A stretch of 36,474 nucleotides of DNA from Lachnospiraceae bacterium (GCA_018053995.1 JAGPKJ010000011.1:1-36474); one strand, 5' to 3'; positions 1 through 8,022 are shown, counted from the stretch's first letter. A program made the numbers and translations. The notes: a model not told the origin generated them from the sequence alone.

Positions 1-55
1 TGTCCGTTGTACTGCGGCTGTCCGTTGTACTGCGGCTGTCGGTTGTACTGCGGCT
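1..55. repeat. 18-base tandem repeat inside the zinc-ribbon gene
   Basis: Three copies of an 18-base unit (GTCCGTTGTACTGCGGCT, the third with one change) encode QPQYNG-type hexapeptides on the minus strand. The array may continue beyond the window edge, so copy number is unknown. Confidence 0.85.
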
Positions 56-194
56 GATTATTATACTGAGGCGTACTTGTCTGCTGTTCATTCGACTGCT
101 GTTCATCTGATTCCTGTTCTATCAGTTTTGCTCCGCAAGATGGGCAGAAAACCAAATGATCTTCTATTTCCGCATTACATAATGGACATTTCAT
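1..194 (-). CDS. Zinc-ribbon protein with QPQYN repeats (partial, 3' end outside window)
   Basis: The ATG at 192-194 follows an AAGGAG Shine-Dalgarno with a 9-base spacer, and the frame stays open to base 1, so the C-terminus is missing. The protein begins MKCPLCNAEIEDHLVFCPSC, a CxxC...CxxC zinc ribbon in residues 3-20, followed by a Glu/Gln/Ser linker and then repeats of the hexapeptide QPQYNG or QPQYNN. The repeats come from a nearly exact 18-base DNA unit at 1-55. In this architecture the ribbon is normally cytoplasmic and a membrane segment follows the Q/N-rich linker. That segment would lie outside the window, as the neighbouring paralogue suggests. The gene lies 45 bases downstream of that paralogue on the same strand, so the two are probably one operon. 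Function is unknown. Confidence 0.8.
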   Translation of the reverse strand, partial: MKCPLCNAEIEDHLVFCPSCGAKLIEQESDEQQSNEQQTSTPQYNNQPQYNRQPQYNGQPQYNG

Positions 195-239
195 ATAACT
201 TCACTCCTTAAAGATTAATCAATCAAACTTCTGCATGCA

Positions 240-749
240 TTAATACATGGCTGCAGATAAGCCTGCTCCTACACCGAGTACAAGAAGTATTATCACTAAG
301 ACAAGAACTACGATAAACAGGCAGAAATACGATCTTGCAAAATTCTTAAGGTTCTTATTTGCTGTTCCTCCAAAAGCATATATGCAAAGGAATATAAAAC
401 CGACGATAGGTATACTGAACAGAAGTTCATATCCGAAATATCCCCACATACTGATGGGTGTATATTCTGCCGGTATCTGCTGAATCTGACCGCCATAATA
501 CTGCTGAGGGCCGTTCTGCTGTGGCATTCCCTGCTGCTGCATGCCCTGCTGATATCTCTGCTCATATCCCATCGGTGCACCGTTGTTCTGTGCTGCTCCA
601 TCATTCGGCTGCGCTCCGTTATTCATCTGAGCTCCATTATTCTGATTTGCTGCGTTTGAGCCGCTTCCCGGTACTGTCGTATTTGCTCCGCATTCAGGGC
701 AATACAGTGCACCATCTTTTATCTCTGCACCACAATTTGGACACTTCAT
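240..749 (-). CDS. Zinc-ribbon, Q/N-rich linker, two-helix membrane protein
   Basis: The 169-residue protein has three visible parts. Residues 1-25 form a zinc ribbon (CPNCG then CPECG). Residues 26-95 are a low-complexity Asn/Gln/Gly/Met linker. Residues 100-169 hold two hydrophobic segments, about 105-127 and 140-165. The ribbon is closely similar to that of the downstream gene, so the two are tandem paralogues. The overall plan matches the zinc-ribbon membrane proteins that are common and mostly uncharacterised in Clostridia. Nothing in the sequence identifies a substrate. The start is supported by a GGAG motif in the leader just upstream. The leader also carries a GC-rich 8-base-pair inverted repeat, described separately. 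Confidence 0.8.
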   Translation of the reverse strand: MKCPNCGAEIKDGALYCPECGANTTVPGSGSNAANQNNGAQMNNGAQPNDGAAQNNGAPMGYEQRYQQGMQQQGMPQQNGPQQYYGGQIQQIPAEYTPISMWGYFGYELLFSIPIVGFIFLCIYAFGGTANKNLKNFARSYFCLFIVVLVLVIILLVLGVGAGLSAAMY

Positions 750-767
750 ATCTCACTCACTCTCCAC

Positions 768-800
768 GCCGCGGTAATCTAAACAGCAGCACACCGCGGC
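768..800 (-). promoter_or_regulatory. GC-rich inverted repeat in the leader of the zinc-ribbon gene
   Basis: Perfect 8-base arms GCCGCGGT (768-775) and ACCGCGGC (793-800) flank a 17-base loop, just upstream of the Shine-Dalgarno of the 240-749 gene. There is no T-run on either side, so it is not an intrinsic terminator. It could be an operator or a leader hairpin near the ribosome binding site. Confidence 0.45.
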
Positions 801-851
801 ATCTGATGTGCGCTGAAATACGTTTAATGGCTTTCCCGACCATACTCGTAA

Positions 852-880
852 ATGTTACCATATCGATTTTATATTATCAA
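852..880 (-). promoter_or_regulatory. Putative sigma-A promoter for the zinc-ribbon operon
   Basis: On the minus strand TTGATA (875-880) is separated by 17 bases from TAACAT (852-857), about 100 bases upstream of the 240-749 start codon. The -35 matches 5 of 6 consensus bases and the -10 matches 4 of 6. Confidence 0.4.
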
Positions 881-888
881 CATCATGA

Positions 889-1290
889 TCATGGTTTCGA
901 GATAAGATAACCTATAACATCCTTACGCGTTATTATCCCGATGTAATGGCGTTTATCATCTATGACCGGCACAAAATTCTGGTTCATCACCGTTTGGAAC
1001 AGATCTTCCATGTTCGCATCAGCGTCGACCGGCTTGTTATCCCGTCTTCTCGGAATATCAGTTATCTTTATATCCTCAGCATCTTTCAGTGACAGATCAA
1101 ACCTGTTCTTTATCTCTATGAGCAGGTCTCCTTCCGTTATCGTCCCGACATATTCACCAGTCTCACGGTCGATCATCGGAACAGCAGAAAACCTGTGATA
1201 CTCCATCTTTTCTAACACCTGCCTAAGCGATTCATCCGTATATATATATTCCGTCTCACTCTTGGGCTTCAAGAAAAATAAAATATTCAT
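889..1290 (-). CDS. CBS-domain pair protein
   Basis: The 133-residue protein is almost entirely a tandem CBS pair (about 12-65 and 72-130). Hallmarks are FSAVPMIDRETGEYVGTITEGDLL in the first repeat and the FVPVIDDKRHYIGIITRKDVIG stretch in the second. Isolated CBS pairs usually bind adenine nucleotides or other small ligands and act as regulatory modules. No enzymatic domain is attached. Its start overlaps the stop of the upstream DJ-1 gene as TGATG, sharing one base, which suggests translational coupling. It is the last gene of the HD-GYP, DJ-1, CBS operon. The ligand cannot be read from the sequence. Confidence 0.85.
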   Translation of the reverse strand: MNILFFLKPKSETEYIYTDESLRQVLEKMEYHRFSAVPMIDRETGEYVGTITEGDLLIEIKNRFDLSLKDAEDIKITDIPRRRDNKPVDADANMEDLFQTVMNQNFVPVIDDKRHYIGIITRKDVIGYLISKP

Positions 1291-1853
1291 CAGCTGTCAT
1301 TCTCTCCATACACGATACCTCTGGCAATCTCTGAGGCCTTTTCTTCACCCATAAAACGGGAGATTATCGCAAGCGCAAATGCATGCGCGCACCCGGCTCC
1401 ACGCGATGTTATGATATTACCATCAGACACGGCTTCCATATCAGTCACAACCTTTGCGCCTTCAAGCTCATTTTCGAATCCCGGATAACAACACGCCCTG
1501 CGTCCTTTCAGGATACCCATGTGACCGAAGATCGTAGGTGCCCTGCATATCGCTGCAAGCGGCATATTCTTATCTGCATATTCGCGGATAAGGCTGCACA
1601 ATTCTCCGCATTTCTCAAGATTGACAGTACCCGGCATGCCTCCTGGCAAAACGAGCATATCAAATGATTCACATTCCTTTTTATCAAACAGCATATCAGT
1701 TGTTACTGTTATTTTGTGTGACCCGGTAACTTCTTTCCTTCCAGTGATCGACACAAGCCTTACATCTATCCCTGCTCTTCTGAGCATATCTGCAGGCACG
1801 ATCGCCTCGGCTTCTTCAAATCCTTCTGCAAAAAACATTCCTATACGTATCAT
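1290..1853 (-). CDS. DJ-1/PfpI family protein (YajL/ThiJ-like)
   Basis: The 187-residue protein is full length for the DJ-1 superfamily and starts with the typical MIRIGMFFAEGFEEAEAIVP strand-helix unit, whose early Glu is the conserved acid of the family. The nucleophile elbow is AAICRAP, placing the reactive Cys at about residue 103. Family members include protein and glyoxal deglycase-like enzymes, chaperones and oxidative-stress sensors, so the exact reaction is undetermined. It lies 11 bases downstream of the HD-GYP gene and is coupled to the CBS gene by a TGATG overlap. There is no PfpI-type protease signature beyond the shared fold. Confidence 0.85.
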   Translation of the reverse strand: MIRIGMFFAEGFEEAEAIVPADMLRRAGIDVRLVSITGRKEVTGSHKITVTTDMLFDKKECESFDMLVLPGGMPGTVNLEKCGELCSLIREYADKNMPLAAICRAPTIFGHMGILKGRRACCYPGFENELEGAKVVTDMEAVSDGNIITSRGAGCAHAFALAIISRFMGEEKASEIARGIVYGENDS

Positions 1854-1864
1854 ATTCGCCTCTG

Positions 1865-3220
1865 CTATTCGTTACATTCATCGATTGTTATTACTTTTTC
1901 ATCAATAAGCGAAAGAAGTGCATCCGCTATATCAGGATCAAACTGCGTACCCCTGTTGTCTTTTATCTCAGATATGATCTTGTCCCTCGACAATCTGCTG
2001 CGATAACAACGCCTACTGTTCATCGCGTCAAACGAATCAGCTACGCAGATCAGTCTGCCTATAAATGGTATATCAAGCCCTGATCTACCTGTTGGATATC
2101 CGTTTCCATCGTATCTTTCATGATGATAAAGTGCACCATCCCTGATCGATTCGATAGATCTGAAATCCGAAAGGATCGACGCACCATCTGTCGTATGAAG
2201 CTTGATGATATCATATTCCTCCGGTGTAAGTTTACCGGGTTTTTTTAATATACTGTCCGGTGTCCTGACTTTCCCGGTATCATGCATCAGTGCTATATAA
2301 TATATCTGTCTGCATTCATCTGCATTCCTGCCCATTTTCTGTGCTATGAGTTTCGAGTACTCTGCGACACGGCTTGAATGGCCACTCGTACTTGGATCCT
2401 TGGCATCAAAGAATTTTGAAAAGACTCCGAATTCCTCGTCTATGATCTGCTCATCGTTCGCCATCTTTTCACTGGCAGCTTTCATTCTCCATTCAATATA
2501 TATGTAGATGAAGAATACTGCCAGCCATGCGGCCAACAATATGATGATCAATCGAAATGAATCTACCTCAAGCGGATTCTCTTTGAAGTGGTATGTGAGA
2601 ACAGAATCCGACATATCGAGCGGGTCACCCTTCTGTGTATAAAAGATCGCCCCTATTATCAGATCCTCAGCGTCCTTCTTGTCAGCACTCTGCATATGGC
2701 TCTCCGAGGTATTCGGATAGTAGATTATATAATCTCCCGGTGAAAGCGGTATAAGCAGATCACCGCCTACAACCTTGTGCTCAAGCTTTATCCAATCCTC
2801 TTTGTATGCTCTTAGATTCAGTGTCTGGACTTTCTCTTGTCCTCCATTCTTCTGGTGGATCTCTACGGTTCCGCACCATGCACTGTTCAGATATACATTC
2901 TCTTTTATATTGATCTGCAGATTCCACTGTGTGATATCATACGGCATCAGATTCCTGATAACACAATCGTAAGTATTGCCGACACACGACGGGCTTGTGC
3001 CGCCCATCTTTTTGACCCATGAATCAGTCTTTCCTCCACGTTCATGAATATCAAGGCTTACGTACTTGCTGCTTCCCTTCTGAACCATCTCTCTGCTGTT
3101 AAAATAATGGATTCTCTCGCCGTCAATAGAAAGTGCAATGATAAGAGCGCCCAGCAGAAGAATCATCACGGTGATAAATCCCTTGCTTTTAGGTTTTTCG
3201 GTTGTCTTTTCTACTTTCAT
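1865..3220 (-). CDS. Membrane-anchored HD-GYP domain phosphohydrolase
   Basis: The protein has 451 residues. A transmembrane helix at about 14-32 is followed by an extracytoplasmic region (35-222) of no recognised family, a second helix at about 225-245, and a cytoplasmic HD-GYP domain at about 270-440. Metal-binding and signature motifs are intact: HSSRVA, MHDTGK, the KLHTTDG histidine, HHERYDGNGYPTG and the VADSFDAM segment. HD-GYP proteins typically hydrolyse cyclic di-GMP, although many HD-GYP-like clostridial proteins have untested substrates. The plan suggests that an external signal controls the internal domain. The Shine-Dalgarno is weak. The next two genes (DJ-1, CBS) follow within a few bases and are probably co-transcribed. 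Confidence 0.85.
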   Translation of the reverse strand: MKVEKTTEKPKSKGFITVMILLLGALIIALSIDGERIHYFNSREMVQKGSSKYVSLDIHERGGKTDSWVKKMGGTSPSCVGNTYDCVIRNLMPYDITQWNLQINIKENVYLNSAWCGTVEIHQKNGGQEKVQTLNLRAYKEDWIKLEHKVVGGDLLIPLSPGDYIIYYPNTSESHMQSADKKDAEDLIIGAIFYTQKGDPLDMSDSVLTYHFKENPLEVDSFRLIIILLAAWLAVFFIYIYIEWRMKAASEKMANDEQIIDEEFGVFSKFFDAKDPSTSGHSSRVAEYSKLIAQKMGRNADECRQIYYIALMHDTGKVRTPDSILKKPGKLTPEEYDIIKLHTTDGASILSDFRSIESIRDGALYHHERYDGNGYPTGRSGLDIPFIGRLICVADSFDAMNSRRCYRSRLSRDKIISEIKDNRGTQFDPDIADALLSLIDEKVITIDECNE

Positions 3221-3310
3221 ATAAATAAAACCCCGCTTATATTATCTGTCCTTTAAAGACATCAACCCGCTCTTCCATTCTACTATCTCTCGGCGTATGA
3301 TACAAGAATG

Positions 3311-3350
3311 AAAGAAGGACATCATTATGGAAAGAAGGACATCATTATGG
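3311..3350. repeat. 20-base tandem duplication of an RBS plus start codon
   Basis: A 20-base unit (AAAGAAGGACATCATTATGG) is present twice head to tail, at 3311-3330 and 3331-3350. Each copy contains a Shine-Dalgarno-like AGAAGGA and an ATG. The second ATG (3347) starts the CYTH protein. The first ATG (3327) is out of frame and opens a 15-codon ORF that overlaps the real start. Confidence 0.9.
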
Positions 3351-3835
3351 AAATCGAGAGAAAATTTACAGTAAAGACTATGCCGACTGATCTTGACAGA
3401 TATGATAAACGGCTGATCGAACAGGCTTATCTTTGCACCGAGCCTGTAATCCGTGTACGTCGTGATAATGAAGACTACTACCTTACATGCAAAGGTTCCG
3501 GGCTCACAGCACATACTGAACTTGAATTTCCGCTTGATGTGAACTCATATGAGCACATGAAAAAAAAAGCGGATGGAAATGTAATCTCCAAGACCCGCTT
3601 TATGATTCCTATTAAAAATCCTGTATTCAGTGAAGGCTTTATTCCCGCACCAGGCTTAAATCTCACTGTAGAACTTGATGTATTTGAGCCGCCGTTCGCT
3701 CCGCTGGTCATCGCAGAAGTTGAGTTCCCTGACGCCAAGACATGCAGCGCATATATACCCGAGCTCTGGTTTGACTCAGACGTGAGCAATGAAAAGAAAT
3801 ATCATAATTCATATCTCAGCAGCATTACTTTGTAG
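3347..3835 (+). CDS. CYTH-domain (triphosphate tunnel) protein
   Basis: The 162-residue protein starts with MEIERKF, the diagnostic EIERKF strand of the CYTH superfamily. It also has alternating charged residues on predicted tunnel strands (IRVRR, YYLTCKG, ELEFPL, TVELDVFE and IAEVEF). Known members hydrolyse inorganic triphosphate or thiamine triphosphate, or act as adenylate cyclases. This small single-domain form is most like the bacterial triphosphatases. I chose the start at 3347 because EIERKF is normally N-terminal; an upstream in-frame ATG at 3308 would only add translated RBS sequence. The gene is divergent from the HD-GYP operon, and its 3' end overlaps the convergent LacI gene by 11 bases. 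Confidence 0.85.
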   Translation: MEIERKFTVKTMPTDLDRYDKRLIEQAYLCTEPVIRVRRDNEDYYLTCKGSGLTAHTELEFPLDVNSYEHMKKKADGNVISKTRFMIPIKNPVFSEGFIPAPGLNLTVELDVFEPPFAPLVIAEVEFPDAKTCSAYIPELWFDSDVSNEKKYHNSYLSSITL

Positions 3836-4865
3836 GTTTCCCTGTCGATTCACGCTTAAGCAGCATTCCGGGCAGAACGATATATTTGTTTTCACATTTG
3901 CCCGCGATTACATCAAGCAATAATCTGACAGCCGTATTGGCTATCTCTCCATCAGGCTGCTTTACAGTCGTAAGCTTTGGGATATAATAATCGCCAAGAT
4001 CGATCCCATCATATCCTGCAACAGAAACATCTTCCGGAACCTTGAGTCCTGCTTCATAAAGAGCTCTGCAGGCTCCTATCGCCCAGATATCTGCTGCTGC
4101 GAATATAGCCGTAAACTTCTCTCCTGATTCCAACAGACGTTTTGTCGTCTGGTATCCATTTTCCATCGAATAATGCTCAATATTCTTATCAACAAACCGT
4201 ATCAGTTTCTCATTTACCTTAAGACCTGCATCATGATATGCCATCCTGAAACCATCAAGTCTCAGCTGCGCTACTGACGGATCCTCCGATCCTTCTGTTA
4301 TCATAGCAATGTTTCGATGTCCCAGGCTGAGAAGGTATTCAGTCATCTTCTGACTCTCGATCCGGTCATCAACAGTAACATTGGAAAATAAGAGATTATT
4401 CGTCTGTTCCGTCATCCCTATGCCGATCGCGGTAAATACAAACGGGACTTTAAGTTTCCCGAGTCTCTCTTCAAGATGATAAAAGCTGCCTCCGAGGAAG
4501 ATTATGCCCCTTATCCTCTTCTCTTTCTCGATCTCAAGAGCTACTTTTACACTATCCTCATATGCCTCAACATGGCGAAGCACAAGTGTATACTTTTCCT
4601 TCTGCATTTCCTCTTCAATGATCCTGATCATGCCGGAAAAGAACGGATTTGTAATACCCTTGACCAGAACAGCTATACATTTTGCATCTGTTCTCTTTAG
4701 ATTTCTTGCGCTGTTATTTGGAATAAATCCCGTCTCATCGATCACGTCCATGATCATTTTCTTTGTCTCCGGATTGATATCCGGATGATTATTGATTGCC
4801 CTCGATACAGTGCTAACCCCGACCCCGCATGCTTTGGCAATATCTTTTATTGTTGTCTCTTCCAT
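3825..4865 (-). CDS. LacI-family transcriptional repressor
   Basis: The 346-residue protein has the classic layout. The helix-turn-helix at residues 5-25 (TIKDIAKACGVGVSTVSRAI) is followed by a hinge helix (NNSARNLKR) and a periplasmic-binding-protein-like effector domain (about 60-340). The hinge and the recognition helix are canonical. It lies 49 bases downstream of malQ on the same strand, so it probably controls the 4-alpha-glucanotransferase gene in response to a maltodextrin or related sugar. That effector is inference from context. A central-CG palindrome in front of malQ is the obvious operator candidate. The 3' end overlaps the convergent CYTH gene. Confidence 0.9.
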   Translation of the reverse strand: MEETTIKDIAKACGVGVSTVSRAINNHPDINPETKKMIMDVIDETGFIPNNSARNLKRTDAKCIAVLVKGITNPFFSGMIRIIEEEMQKEKYTLVLRHVEAYEDSVKVALEIEKEKRIRGIIFLGGSFYHLEERLGKLKVPFVFTAIGIGMTEQTNNLLFSNVTVDDRIESQKMTEYLLSLGHRNIAMITEGSEDPSVAQLRLDGFRMAYHDAGLKVNEKLIRFVDKNIEHYSMENGYQTTKRLLESGEKFTAIFAAADIWAIGACRALYEAGLKVPEDVSVAGYDGIDLGDYYIPKLTTVKQPDGEIANTAVRLLLDVIAGKCENKYIVLPGMLLKRESTGKPTK

Positions 4866-4914
4866 TTTAGCATCACCTTGCGGCGTTCCTTCCCCACATT
4901 ATTGTCTTATGTAT

Positions 4915-6402
4915 TTATTTCTGCTTTCCAAGTCTTCCGTATATTCTTGTCATCTCATGAATATCCTTTGCAAGTTCAGGTGTACACTGCCCATTCAGCA
5001 TACGCCATTTCCAGTTATCACCAAGCGTTGAAGGGAAATTTATCCTTGCTTCTTTCCCCAACCCCAGATAATCCTGGACAGGTATTATCGCTGTATCTGC
5101 CACACATGAAAGTGCTGTCCTAATAAGTGCCGGCACGATCATATTTCCATTTTTTATACCAAGATATTCTCTGGCAAACGACCTGTCTGCCCTATTCATA
5201 TCATAATACCATCCGCAAGTTGTGTTATTATCATGCGTTCCAGTATACACGATGCTATTCCTGCCATAATTATGCGGGAGATAATCGCTTTCCTCGCGTG
5301 AATCAAATGCGAACTGAAGTATCTTCATCCCCGGATAGCCTGTCTTCTTCACAAGCTTTATCACCGATGGCGTCAGGAATCCAAGATCCTCCGCTATAAC
5401 TCTGCGCGGTCCCAGTTTCTCCTTCATCGTTCTAAAGAGATCATACCCGGGTCCCTTCTCCCAATGTCCGAATTCAGCAGTGCTGTCACCATAGGGAATA
5501 GAATAATACTCGTCAAATCCTCTGAAATGATCTATTCTAAGCACATCATACAGTGAATAACAGTAATCTATCCTTTGCATCCACCATGCATAATCGGTCT
5601 TTTTTAGATATTCCCAGTCATAGAGCGGATTGCCCCATAACTGTCCTGTCGATGAAAATGCATCAGGCGGGCATCCCGCCACGGCAATCGGCACACAGTC
5701 ATCATTAAGCTGAAACATCTCTGGATGTGACCATGTATCAGCACTGTCCGCCGCAACATAGATTGGAATGTCACCTACGATCTCCACGCCGTTCCTGTTT
5801 GCATATCCTTTAAGATCCTGCCATTCCACTTCGAACAGATACTGCTGGAATTTATAAAATGTGATCTCATCGTCGTATTTTGCCATAGCATCAGCCATCG
5901 CTGCTTTATGACGAAGGCGAAGACCATCTTCCCAACATGCCCAGCTTTCACCCTTATGCGCATTCTTGAGTGCCATATATAACGCATAGTCATCAAGCCA
6001 GAATTTATTCTTCCGCGTAAACTCGATAAATTGTTCGTCTTTTTTTATATCACTGCGTTCAAAAGCCTTGCGAAGCATTCTGAATCTGCTCTTATATACC
6101 TTCTCATAATCGATATATTCCGGGTCATCTCCAAAATCATATTTTGCACATTCACTCTTCTTGAGCCATCCACGTTTTATAAGGTCTTCCGGGGAAATAA
6201 AATATGGATTACCTGCAAATGTAGAAAATGACTGATAAGGAGAGTCGCCATATCCCGTAGGTCCTATCGGGAGAATCTGCCAAAATGACTGTCCGGCTGC
6301 TTTCAGAAAGTCAACAAACTCATATGCAGCAGATGACATACATCCTATCCCATACTCTGAAGGTAACGATGCTATTGGAAGAAGAATCCCACTTTTCCTC
6401 AT
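4915..6402 (-). CDS. malQ: 4-alpha-glucanotransferase (amylomaltase)
   Basis: The 495-residue GH77 enzyme transfers alpha-1,4-glucan segments between maltodextrins in cytoplasmic starch and glycogen metabolism. Recognisable segments are GILLPIASLPSEYGIG near the N-terminus, LPIGPTGYGDSPYQ, the LRIDHFRGFDEYYSIP stretch with the nucleophile Asp, AEDLGFLTPSV with the acid Glu, and YTGTHDNNTTCGWY. Length is normal for the short bacterial type. I placed the start at 6402 (MRKSGILLP), which follows AAAGGG and coincides with the conserved N-terminus. A longer reading from a TTG at 6447 adds 15 non-conserved residues and crosses the candidate operator. A LacI repressor follows in the same direction. 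Confidence 0.93.
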   Translation of the reverse strand: MRKSGILLPIASLPSEYGIGCMSSAAYEFVDFLKAAGQSFWQILPIGPTGYGDSPYQSFSTFAGNPYFISPEDLIKRGWLKKSECAKYDFGDDPEYIDYEKVYKSRFRMLRKAFERSDIKKDEQFIEFTRKNKFWLDDYALYMALKNAHKGESWACWEDGLRLRHKAAMADAMAKYDDEITFYKFQQYLFEVEWQDLKGYANRNGVEIVGDIPIYVAADSADTWSHPEMFQLNDDCVPIAVAGCPPDAFSSTGQLWGNPLYDWEYLKKTDYAWWMQRIDYCYSLYDVLRIDHFRGFDEYYSIPYGDSTAEFGHWEKGPGYDLFRTMKEKLGPRRVIAEDLGFLTPSVIKLVKKTGYPGMKILQFAFDSREESDYLPHNYGRNSIVYTGTHDNNTTCGWYYDMNRADRSFAREYLGIKNGNMIVPALIRTALSCVADTAIIPVQDYLGLGKEARINFPSTLGDNWKWRMLNGQCTPELAKDIHEMTRIYGRLGKQK

Positions 6403-6453
6403 TTTATCCCTTTCGTACTCACACTTATTATCATCGCTTGTTGGCAACGATTC

Positions 6454-6467
6454 CGGTAACGTTTCCG
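6454..6467. promoter_or_regulatory. Candidate LacI-type operator upstream of malQ
   Basis: CGGTAACGTTTCCG is a palindrome with a central CG and 12 of 14 matching positions, the usual form of LacI/CcpA-family operators. It is about 52 bases upstream of the malQ start. A weaker site of the same type (GGCAACGATTCC) is centred 12 bases closer to malQ. Binding by the adjacent repressor is inferred. CcpA binding is an alternative. Confidence 0.5.
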
Positions 6468-6513
6468 ACGTCTACTTCAGCTTAACACATTACCATCCGT
6501 TATTCAAGCGATT

Positions 6514-6561
6514 TTCACATATCTGGAATCGTCTCCCTTCACACATATGGAATCATCTCCC
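6514..6561. repeat. 24-base tandem duplication spanning the HAD gene stop codon
   Basis: Two adjacent 24-base units (6514-6537 and 6538-6561) differ at only four positions. The inner copy encodes the last residues of the HAD protein (EMIPYV) and its stop. The outer copy repeats the same codons with changes, after the stop. Confidence 0.8.
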
Positions 6562-7348
6562 TTAAGGAAGAAAATATCAGATCGGGGCTTACAGATGACG
6601 CATCCAAATCTGAAAGTCCGGCTTCACCACTCAGAACAAGTATCCCTTTAAGTCCATTGTTCACCCCTGCCGCCACATCAGTATACAGCCTGTCACCGAT
6701 CATTGCTGTCTTTTCTTTTTCCGCGCCGGTTCTCTTGATCATATAATCTATTATGTGACCATACGGTTTTCCGATTATCACATCTGGATCGCGTCCCGTT
6801 GACGCTTTAATAAATGCCTGTATCGAGCCTGCATCCGGAATGAATCCTGTCTCAGTGGGGCAGTTCAGATCCGGATGAGTTTCAATATATGGCAGTCCTT
6901 CTCTCACATAATCACATACCATGCACATCTTTGCATAATCAAGGGATGTGTCAAATGCTGTCACAACAACTTCTGCTCCTTCAGTTACCAGATCAATGCC
7001 ATCCTCACAGAACTCCTTCGCAAGCATCTCATTTCCCAGAAGAAAGACCTTCTTCCCAGGAAAATTCTCATTAAGGTAATCTACAGTTGCCTGACCTGAT
7101 GTCACTATCATATCTTCTGATGCATCCATACCCATCCGGTGTAGTTTTGTAACATAAACCTCTGGATTTTTGGACGAGTTATTTGTCAGGAAAATGAAAT
7201 CCTTCCCCGCACGCTTTACCGCTTTGAAAAAATCCATGGCACCGTCTATCCATTTTTCGCCCAGGTATATCGTGCCATCCATATCAAGCGCAAAAAGGCT
7301 GATCCCTGCGATCATGCCATTCGGATCACTATCTATCATATGTCTCAT
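6539..7348 (-). CDS. HAD-IIA family (NagD-like) phosphatase
   Basis: The 269-residue protein has the four HAD motifs. Motif I is FALDMDGTIYLG (nucleophile Asp and acid Asp near residues 22-24), motif II is FLTNNSSKNP, motif III is the Lys of IGKPYGHII, and motif IV is AMIGDRLYTDVAAG. The large C2 cap between motifs II and III (about 90-190) places it in the HAD-IIA/NagD branch. That branch dephosphorylates small phosphates such as nucleotides, sugar phosphates, p-nitrophenyl phosphate or glycerol phosphate, so the substrate is not defined. Its ATG overlaps the stop of the upstream TetR gene as ATGA, indicating translational coupling. Confidence 0.88.
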   Translation of the reverse strand: MRHMIDSDPNGMIAGISLFALDMDGTIYLGEKWIDGAMDFFKAVKRAGKDFIFLTNNSSKNPEVYVTKLHRMGMDASEDMIVTSGQATVDYLNENFPGKKVFLLGNEMLAKEFCEDGIDLVTEGAEVVVTAFDTSLDYAKMCMVCDYVREGLPYIETHPDLNCPTETGFIPDAGSIQAFIKASTGRDPDVIIGKPYGHIIDYMIKRTGAEKEKTAMIGDRLYTDVAAGVNNGLKGILVLSGEAGLSDLDASSVSPDLIFSSLREMIPYV

Positions 7349-7944
7349 ACGACAAACCTTTTCATCTGCTCGATCATATCATTTGACTCGCCAAATACCT
7401 TCTCAGGAACAAGTGTCCCCTCATTTGCATGCTTATGCATTACACCGCTTATCGAATAATCAAGCATCTTGCCAACACATTCGTATGTCTGCTGATCTTT
7501 GAATACTGAATGATCTGAGCTTTCATACAGATCGCTCATCTTCTGTTCAAATTCGATCCTTGATGACTGTATTGCTGCTGTTGCGCTGCTGTCATTCTCT
7601 TCGGCAGCCCGTTCAACAAAAAGAAGCATATATGGATAATTTCCCATGATCTGCATATCAGCAAATGCGATTATCTTTCTCAACGCAAAATAATCTTTTG
7701 TGTTACCTGACATCGACGATTTGATCTCAAGTGAAATATATCTTGCCGCATAGTCATACAGAAAAGTGTATAGTCCGATCTTGCTTATAAAATAATGGAA
7801 AAGCAGCCCTTTGCTGATCTCTGCTTTCTTCACGATATCATCTGTACTTGCATGTAAATATCCATTCTCAGAAAAAATCTCAAATGATGCATTTATTATG
7901 CGATCCTGCTTTTCTTTTTTTAGATCAAAAAATTTCTCATTCAT
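7345..7944 (-). CDS. TetR-family transcriptional regulator
   Basis: The 199-residue protein has an N-terminal TetR DNA-binding domain. The pattern runs from IINASFEIFSENGYLHASTDDI through the recognition region AEISKGLLFHYFISKIGLY, followed by an all-helical ligand-binding domain of normal length. The inducer is unknown. It is coupled to the HAD phosphatase downstream (ATGA overlap), making a two-gene operon behind a good sigma-A promoter. The palindrome GACT-TAATC-AGTC at 7973-7985, between promoter and start codon, is a possible autoregulatory site. The Shine-Dalgarno is GGAGGA. Confidence 0.9.
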   Translation of the reverse strand: MNEKFFDLKKEKQDRIINASFEIFSENGYLHASTDDIVKKAEISKGLLFHYFISKIGLYTFLYDYAARYISLEIKSSMSGNTKDYFALRKIIAFADMQIMGNYPYMLLFVERAAEENDSSATAAIQSSRIEFEQKMSDLYESSDHSVFKDQQTYECVGKMLDYSISGVMHKHANEGTLVPEKVFGESNDMIEQMKRFVV

Positions 7945-7993
7945 AAAGGATCCTCCGGTTTTTCAGCTTGTTGACTTAATCAGTCGCAGATGT

Positions 7994-8022
7994 ATATTAA
8001 CACAATAGTATAGGTGTGTCAA
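7994..8022 (-). promoter_or_regulatory. Promoter of the TetR-HAD operon
   Basis: On the minus strand a perfect TTGACA (8017-8022) is 17 bases from TAATAT (7994-7999), 50 bases upstream of the TetR start. The -35 hexamer sits inside a degenerate copy of the dispersed 67-base repeat family. Confidence 0.65.

Noticed and set aside
458..910. Plus-strand 150-codon frame opposite the zinc-ribbon gene
   Set aside because: It is antisense to a better supported gene and has low-complexity composition typical of a shadow frame.
6403..6447. Longer malQ start at a TTG
   Set aside because: It adds non-conserved residues, lacks a good ribosome binding site and reads through the operator candidate.
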